In this document: positions 20,919 to 24,131 of the stretch, piece after piece
Numbering within the stretch: the stretch's first letter is position 1
How the letters are laid out: each line of letters begins with the position of its first letter
From: Oscillospiraceae bacterium
GTDB taxonomy: Bacteria > Bacillota > Clostridia > Oscillospirales > Oscillospiraceae
DNA: 24,131 nt
Direction of reading: 5' to 3'
NCBI GenBank assembly: GCA_028705905.1
Contig: JAQWCP010000004.1
Coordinates: forward strand, 1 to 24,131
Notes under the pieces: generated by a model
Told to the model about the DNA's origin: nothing
The model's database searches: none
Seen by the model: only the letters and a program-made list of their open reading frames with translations
Translations under genes and position numbers: made by a program

Positions 20919-21943
20919 AATTGATTACATTTGCAGTGCCTTGCTACAACTCTGCGTCCTATATGAGGCATTGTATCGACACACTGCTGGAAGGTGGCGC
21001 AGAGGCAGATATCGAAATCATTTTGGTCAACGACGGTTCAAAAGATAACACAGGAGAAATTGCCGACGAATATGCACGCAATTATCCTGACATCATCCGG
21101 GTGATCCACCAGGAGAACGGCGGACACGGAGAAGGGGTCAATCAAGGCATTCGGAATGCCAAAGGGATGTATTATAAGGTAGTGGATTCTGATGACTGGG
21201 TAGACGTCCCGGCAATGAAACAGGTGCTGCGTCAGCTTTCCATTTTATCACAAGGAGACAAGCCCCTTGATCTGATGCTTTGTAATTATGTATATGAGCA
21301 CGTGGAGGACAATACCCATTTTACCATGCAATATAAAAATGTCCTGCCGGAAAACCAGGTGTTTACCTGGAACGATGTGGGCCATTTCAAAATCTCCCAG
21401 TACATCCTGATGCACTCCGTGGTATATCGGACCCAGCTGTTGCGAGACTGCGGTCTGGAACTGCCCAAACATACATTCTATGTGGATAATATCTTTGTAT
21501 ATCAGCCGCTCCCCTATGTGGCAAGTATTTATTACATGAATGTGGATCTGTATCGTTACTTCATCGGCCGGGCCGACCAGTCTGTCAACGAAAAAGTGAT
21601 GCTTACCCGCATCGATCAGCAGCTCCGGGTGACAAAGATTATTTTAGATTGCCAGGATCTCCATGAAGTGGAAAAGAAATATCCAAAGTTGGCCAAGTAC
21701 ATGTTCCGGTATGTTTCCATGATGATGGCCATTTCTTCCATTTTGCTGATGCTGGACGGCAGCAAAGAGGCGCTGCAAGCAAAAAAGGAGCTTTGGAACT
21801 ATGTCAAAGAGCTGGATCCTTCTTTGCATCGTAAATTGCGGTACTGGAGCTTAAACGCCCCCTTGCGGCTGCCTGGCCCTCCCGGCCGGAAGCTTTGCAT
21901 TTCTGCCTACCGGCTGGCCAGAAAAGTGTATAAATTCAGTTGA
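20915..21943 (+). CDS. GT2-family glycosyltransferase
   Basis: GT-A fold glycosyltransferase, cytoplasmic face. The 342-aa product has ITFAVPCYNSASYMRHCIDTLL at the N-terminus, nucleotide-binding VNDGSKDNT (38-46), NGGHGEGVNQGI, and the metal-binding D-x-D in VVDSDDW (Asp91-Asp93). The C-terminal third is helical with no clear membrane helix. It overlaps glf by 4 nt and ends at a strong terminator. Given the pairing it may transfer Galf, but acceptor and linkage cannot be read from sequence; it could also be a general galactosyl- or glucosyltransferase. Confidence 0.9.
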   Translation: MKLITFAVPCYNSASYMRHCIDTLLEGGAEADIEIILVNDGSKDNTGEIADEYARNYPDIIRVIHQENGGHGEGVNQGIRNAKGMYYKVVDSDDWVDVPAMKQVLRQLSILSQGDKPLDLMLCNYVYEHVEDNTHFTMQYKNVLPENQVFTWNDVGHFKISQYILMHSVVYRTQLLRDCGLELPKHTFYVDNIFVYQPLPYVASIYYMNVDLYRYFIGRADQSVNEKVMLTRIDQQLRVTKIILDCQDLHEVEKKYPKLAKYMFRYVSMMMAISSILLMLDGSKEALQAKKELWNYVKELDPSLHRKLRYWSLNAPLRLPGPPGRKLCISAYRLARKVYKFS

Positions 21944-21992
21944 GGATAGCTCCTGTTTCAACCAGAACGAAAATAGGTCTCTTTGAAACGTC

Positions 21993-22026
21993 AAAAGCGT
22001 CCAGCCCCGCGGGGCTGGACGCTTTT
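21993..22026. terminator. bidirectional terminator between GT2 and membrane protein genes
   Basis: AAAAGCGTCCAGCCCCG and its exact complement form a perfect 34-nt palindrome, followed by TT on the plus strand. It serves both convergent genes. Confidence 0.9.
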
Positions 22027-22029
22027 TTG

Positions 22030-22791
22030 TCACATCAATTTCGTTTTGTAGTACACCGCCAAAACCAGTAAGTATGCTCCAATGAAAAACATGAGGAAGT
22101 ATGCCGCTGTTGCGCCCAGCAGCAGCGGCGCAAACACAGAGATGACGCCAATGATGCAAGAGGCGTAAAGGGGTGGATATTTTGTGTTCTTCGACAGCAA
22201 CACAAAGGGCTTCCCGAACAATTTGGCCCGCCCATATGTCTTGCTGAGCCGCCACGCAGAAATGGCACACAAGATCAGCAAAAGGGCAATCCCAATGGCA
22301 AGGGCCCAGAGAACGCCCATCCACTTCAGGTTTCCCACCACCCTGCGGGCCGCCCATAAATCCATCAAAGCCACTGTGCCGATGACAGCAGAAACGAAAA
22401 ATTCTTTTTGATAAATATAGTAGATCAAGCCAAGCACCAGCACCAGGGGGACAATATAACAAAGATATTTTGCGCCATGGGGGTAAAAGAACTCCATAAA
22501 CCGGCAAGCGGCAAACGCCAATACCCCGGCCACCCCGACAAACGCGCCGTAGCGGGCCATTTCCTTTTTCCACAAAACGATCATCAAAATGACGCCAACC
22601 ACAAATGCGCCAATGGCAATGTACTGTACAACGCCCACAATGGCATGCGCCATTGTAAAAGTACCTGCATACAAATAGAGCCGGTTCAAGAACAAAAACG
22701 CAATCTCCAACACAAAAGAGACAAGGAATAAAATTAAAATTCTATGAAATACGATATCGTCCTTTTTTACGGCTGCGGATTCTTTCTTCAT
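22030..22791 (-). CDS. uncharacterised multi-pass membrane protein
   Basis: Not recognised. The 253-aa product has a short charged N-terminus (MKKESAAVKKDD) and about seven or eight hydrophobic segments, roughly 17-36, 48-73, 82-98, 109-127, 131-147, 158-179, 208-229 and 230-247. A polar, basic loop (181-206, RLSKTYGRAKLFGKPFVLLSK) lies before the last pair. No transporter, enzyme or signal motif is visible. The ATG at 22791 has GAAAGGA upstream and the promoter lies about 70 bp away. It is a single gene, convergent to glf-GT2 and divergent from spoVT. Confidence 0.85.
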   Translation of the reverse strand: MKKESAAVKKDDIVFHRILILFLVSFVLEIAFLFLNRLYLYAGTFTMAHAIVGVVQYIAIGAFVVGVILMIVLWKKEMARYGAFVGVAGVLAFAACRFMEFFYPHGAKYLCYIVPLVLVLGLIYYIYQKEFFVSAVIGTVALMDLWAARRVVGNLKWMGVLWALAIGIALLLILCAISAWRLSKTYGRAKLFGKPFVLLSKNTKYPPLYASCIIGVISVFAPLLLGATAAYFLMFFIGAYLLVLAVYYKTKLM

Positions 22792-22863
22792 GTAATCCTT
22801 TCCGTCCTTTCATATCACGCCCGGTCGCCTTGCTAAATGAGCGTTTTTGACATCTGGCCCTTT

Positions 22864-22892
22864 ATTTTATCAGAGTTTTGCTTTTTTGGCAA
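22864..22892 (-). promoter_or_regulatory. promoter of the membrane protein gene
   Basis: On the minus strand: TTGCCA (22887-22892), 17-bp spacer, TAAAAT (22864-22869). Confidence 0.55.
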
Positions 22893-23064
22893 TAGAAATG
22901 CCAGCCTTTCTTTCTCCCCTTCCTTTTTATCTGGCAAAAGGCCCCCGTTTCTTCCATTTCTTTTTTATATGACAGCAATCTATCTTGGGTTACATGGGCA
23001 AAAACGTCATGTTCTCTCATCTTATTGGAATTTTCATTTCCGTCCGTTTCTCTTTGTTGAGCTT
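22893..23064. other. non-coding gap between membrane protein promoter and spoVT promoter
   Basis: No gene is supported. Open frames through this gap lack ribosome binding sites. It is pyrimidine rich on the plus strand, with nothing else notable. Confidence 0.4.
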
Positions 23065-23093
23065 GCATATTTCTCCACAAAATGCAGACAATA
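23065..23093 (+). promoter_or_regulatory. candidate forespore (sigma-F/sigma-G type) promoter of spoVT
   Basis: GCATA (23065-23069), 14-bp spacer, GCAGACAATA (23084-23093). The -35 fits GYWTA and the -10 fits GGNRAYAMTW at nine of ten positions. The spacer is one or two bases shorter than usual. The position, 39 bp before the start codon, is right. No sigma-A promoter is visible. Confidence 0.45.
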
Positions 23094-23131
23094 GGGAAGC
23101 AAACCAAAACGAAGATAAGGAGTTTGGATAT

Positions 23132-23668
23132 ATGAAAGCTACGGGTATCGTACGCCGCATCGACGATTTGGGTCGCGTTGTGATTCCAAAGGAAATTCGC
23201 AAAACAATGCGAATCCGGGAGGGTGACCCACTGGAAATTTACACTGACAAAGATGGCGAGGTCATCTTTAAAAAATATTCTCTGATGAGCGGTCTGTCCG
23301 ACTTTTCCTCTCAGCTTTGCGAAACGCTGAATAAGACCACAGGCCATGTGGTCGCCGTGACAGATCGGGATACTGTCATCGCCTCCGCCGGCGTCTCTAA
23401 ACGGGAGCTGAGCGGAAGACGCATTTCCGATCCGTTGGAGCAAATCATGGAAAAGCGACAAGTTTTCCTCCGGCGCGTGGAAGAAACCCCCATTCCCCTC
23501 TCCTCCGACAGTGAACGGTTCACCATCGATGTGGCCGCACCAATTTTGTCGGAAGGGGATGTTTTGGGCAGTGTCATTTTTGTCACCGGCTCCCTCCCTT
23601 ATGGAGAAACGGAATATAAACTGGCGCAAACCGTCGCAGGCTTTTTGGGCAAGCATATGGAAGCTTAG
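23132..23668 (+). CDS. spoVT: stage V sporulation protein T, AbrB-family regulator
   Basis: Forespore transcription factor that tunes sigma-G-dependent genes and spore germination properties. The 178-aa length equals that of B. subtilis SpoVT. The N-terminal AbrB swapped-hairpin DNA-binding domain is nearly invariant (MKATGIVRRIDDLGRVVIPK, then EIRKTMRIREGDPLEIY). A GAF-like domain fills about 56-178, with VVAVTDRDTVIASAGVSKREL and DVAAPILSEGDVLGSVIF. The ATG at 23132 has AAGGAG 9 nt upstream. A frame open from 22985 has no ribosome binding site. It confirms that the organism is a spore former. Confidence 0.96.
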   Translation: MKATGIVRRIDDLGRVVIPKEIRKTMRIREGDPLEIYTDKDGEVIFKKYSLMSGLSDFSSQLCETLNKTTGHVVAVTDRDTVIASAGVSKRELSGRRISDPLEQIMEKRQVFLRRVEETPIPLSSDSERFTIDVAAPILSEGDVLGSVIFVTGSLPYGETEYKLAQTVAGFLGKHMEA

Positions 23669-23678
23669 GTCCCACATA

Positions 23679-23719
23679 GCATAAAGACCCCCTGTTTTTC
23701 AAACAGGGGGTCTTTATGC
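23679..23719 (+). terminator. spoVT terminator
   Basis: GCATAAAGACCCCCTGTTT and its exact complement form a 19-bp stem with loop TTC. The U-rich part (TCTTTATG) lies inside the 3' arm and no long T-run follows. Confidence 0.8.
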
Positions 23720-23781
23720 TCCATTTCCAAGCCCAGCCCCCTATGAACCTTTCTTATCATTCCCCTTGACAAGATTGACAA

Positions 23782-23814
23782 AAAAGAGCTCTTGTTCGTT
23801 ACAAGAGCTCTTTT
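23782..23814 (-). terminator. terminator of the PFL-family gene
   Basis: AAAAGAGCTCTTGT and ACAAGAGCTCTTTT form a 14-bp stem with a 5-nt loop. On the minus strand TTTTT follows. It lies 5 bp after the stop codon of the right-edge gene. Confidence 0.88.
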
Positions 23815-23819
23815 CCATT

Positions 23820-24131
23820 CTAGTTGCGCAAGCTGTGGAGTGGTGCAGGAATCCGGCCGCCCCGCCGGATGAACGCCTCGCTGGATGGGCTACGAACTGC
23901 CATCACGGGTGCGCTTCCCAAAAGGCCGCCAAACTCCACCCGGTCGCCCACCTTCTTGCCCGGCGCGGGGATAAGGCGCACCGCCGTGGTTTTCTGGTTC
24001 ACCACGCCAATGGCCGATTCGTCGGCAATGATGGCGGAAATGGTGGATGCCGTGGTGTCTCCCGGCACGGCAATCATATCCAGTCCAACGGAACAGACAC
24101 AGGTCATGGCCTCCAGCTTTTCCAGAGAGAG
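23820..24131 (-). CDS. PFL family protein (UPF0210/DUF711), C-terminal part
   Basis: The last 103 residues of a protein whose 5' end lies beyond the right edge. The segment GLDMIAVPGDTTASTISAIIADESAIGVVNQKTTAVRLIPAPGKKVGDRVEFGGLLG...FIRRGGRIPAPLHSLRN matches the C-terminus of UPF0210/DUF711 proteins, usually about 450 aa and structurally related to glycyl-radical (PFL) enzymes, of unknown function. In many Firmicutes the gene follows a small ACT-domain protein; that neighbour would lie outside. Confidence 0.88.
   Translation of the reverse strand, partial: LSLEKLEAMTCVCSVGLDMIAVPGDTTASTISAIIADESAIGVVNQKTTAVRLIPAPGKKVGDRVEFGGLLGSAPVMAVRSPSSEAFIRRGGRIPAPLHSLRN

Overview
The window comes from a Gram-positive, endospore-forming anaerobe. 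The 16S rRNA sequence looks like Clostridia, probably Oscillospirales (gut Oscillospiraceae/Ruminococcaceae-like), judged by eye without a database search. Supporting signs are SpoVT, a LysM/GH18 spore-cortex-type enzyme, an Asp23-FakA pair, an NfnAB-like ferredoxin/NADP oxidoreductase, a clostridial thiolase, strong AGGAGG ribosome binding sites and TTGACA/TATAAT promoters. Genes are mostly single or in pairs, on both strands, and separated by clear hairpin terminators.

Layout. 1-1110: 5' part of a 16S rRNA gene on the minus strand, running off the left edge. 1111-1620: its leader, with a boxA-like element and an array of five tandem near-consensus promoters. 1998-2936: metA (predicted acetyl type), facing a MalY/PatB C-S lyase (3037-4215). 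4344-6378: asp23-fakA operon behind a promoter whose -35 lies in an inverted repeat. 6687-7712: a lone XdhC-family gene. 7993-9174: acetyl-CoA acetyltransferase. 9591-11407: PflX-like radical SAM protein, then metF. 11563-12300: tRNA-Thr(CGT) locus with a truncated tRNA copy, an intact tRNA, a two-part inverted repeat and a small, apparently truncated ORF; this is the only stretch that looks like accessory DNA. 12474-13196: Sir2 deacylase, facing guaB (13291-14769). 14832-18100: on the minus strand, nfnA - gltA/nfnB - TSCPD protein, then two long hairpins (one a 48-bp perfect palindrome), then a multi-Cys zinc-ribbon-like protein starting at TTG. 18331-21943: LysM-GH18 enzyme, then glf and a GT2 glycosyltransferase. 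22030-22791: orphan multi-pass membrane protein. 23132-23668: spoVT. 23820-24131: 3' part of a PFL/UPF0210 (DUF711) gene.

How the genes connect. metA, the C-S lyase and metF belong to methionine/one-carbon and sulfur amino acid metabolism, but each has its own transcription unit. asp23-fakA links envelope stress and exogenous fatty-acid phosphorylation. NfnAB and thiolase fit a fermentative redox/acyl-CoA economy. glf plus GT2 suggests a galactofuranose-containing surface glycan. The LysM-GH18 enzyme and SpoVT are sporulation/germination functions. No CRISPR array, intact insertion sequence, prophage or recognisable defence cassette was seen. The most unusual structures are non-coding: the five-promoter rRNA array, the broken/intact tRNA-Thr pair with its adjoining structured DNA, and the 48-bp palindrome.
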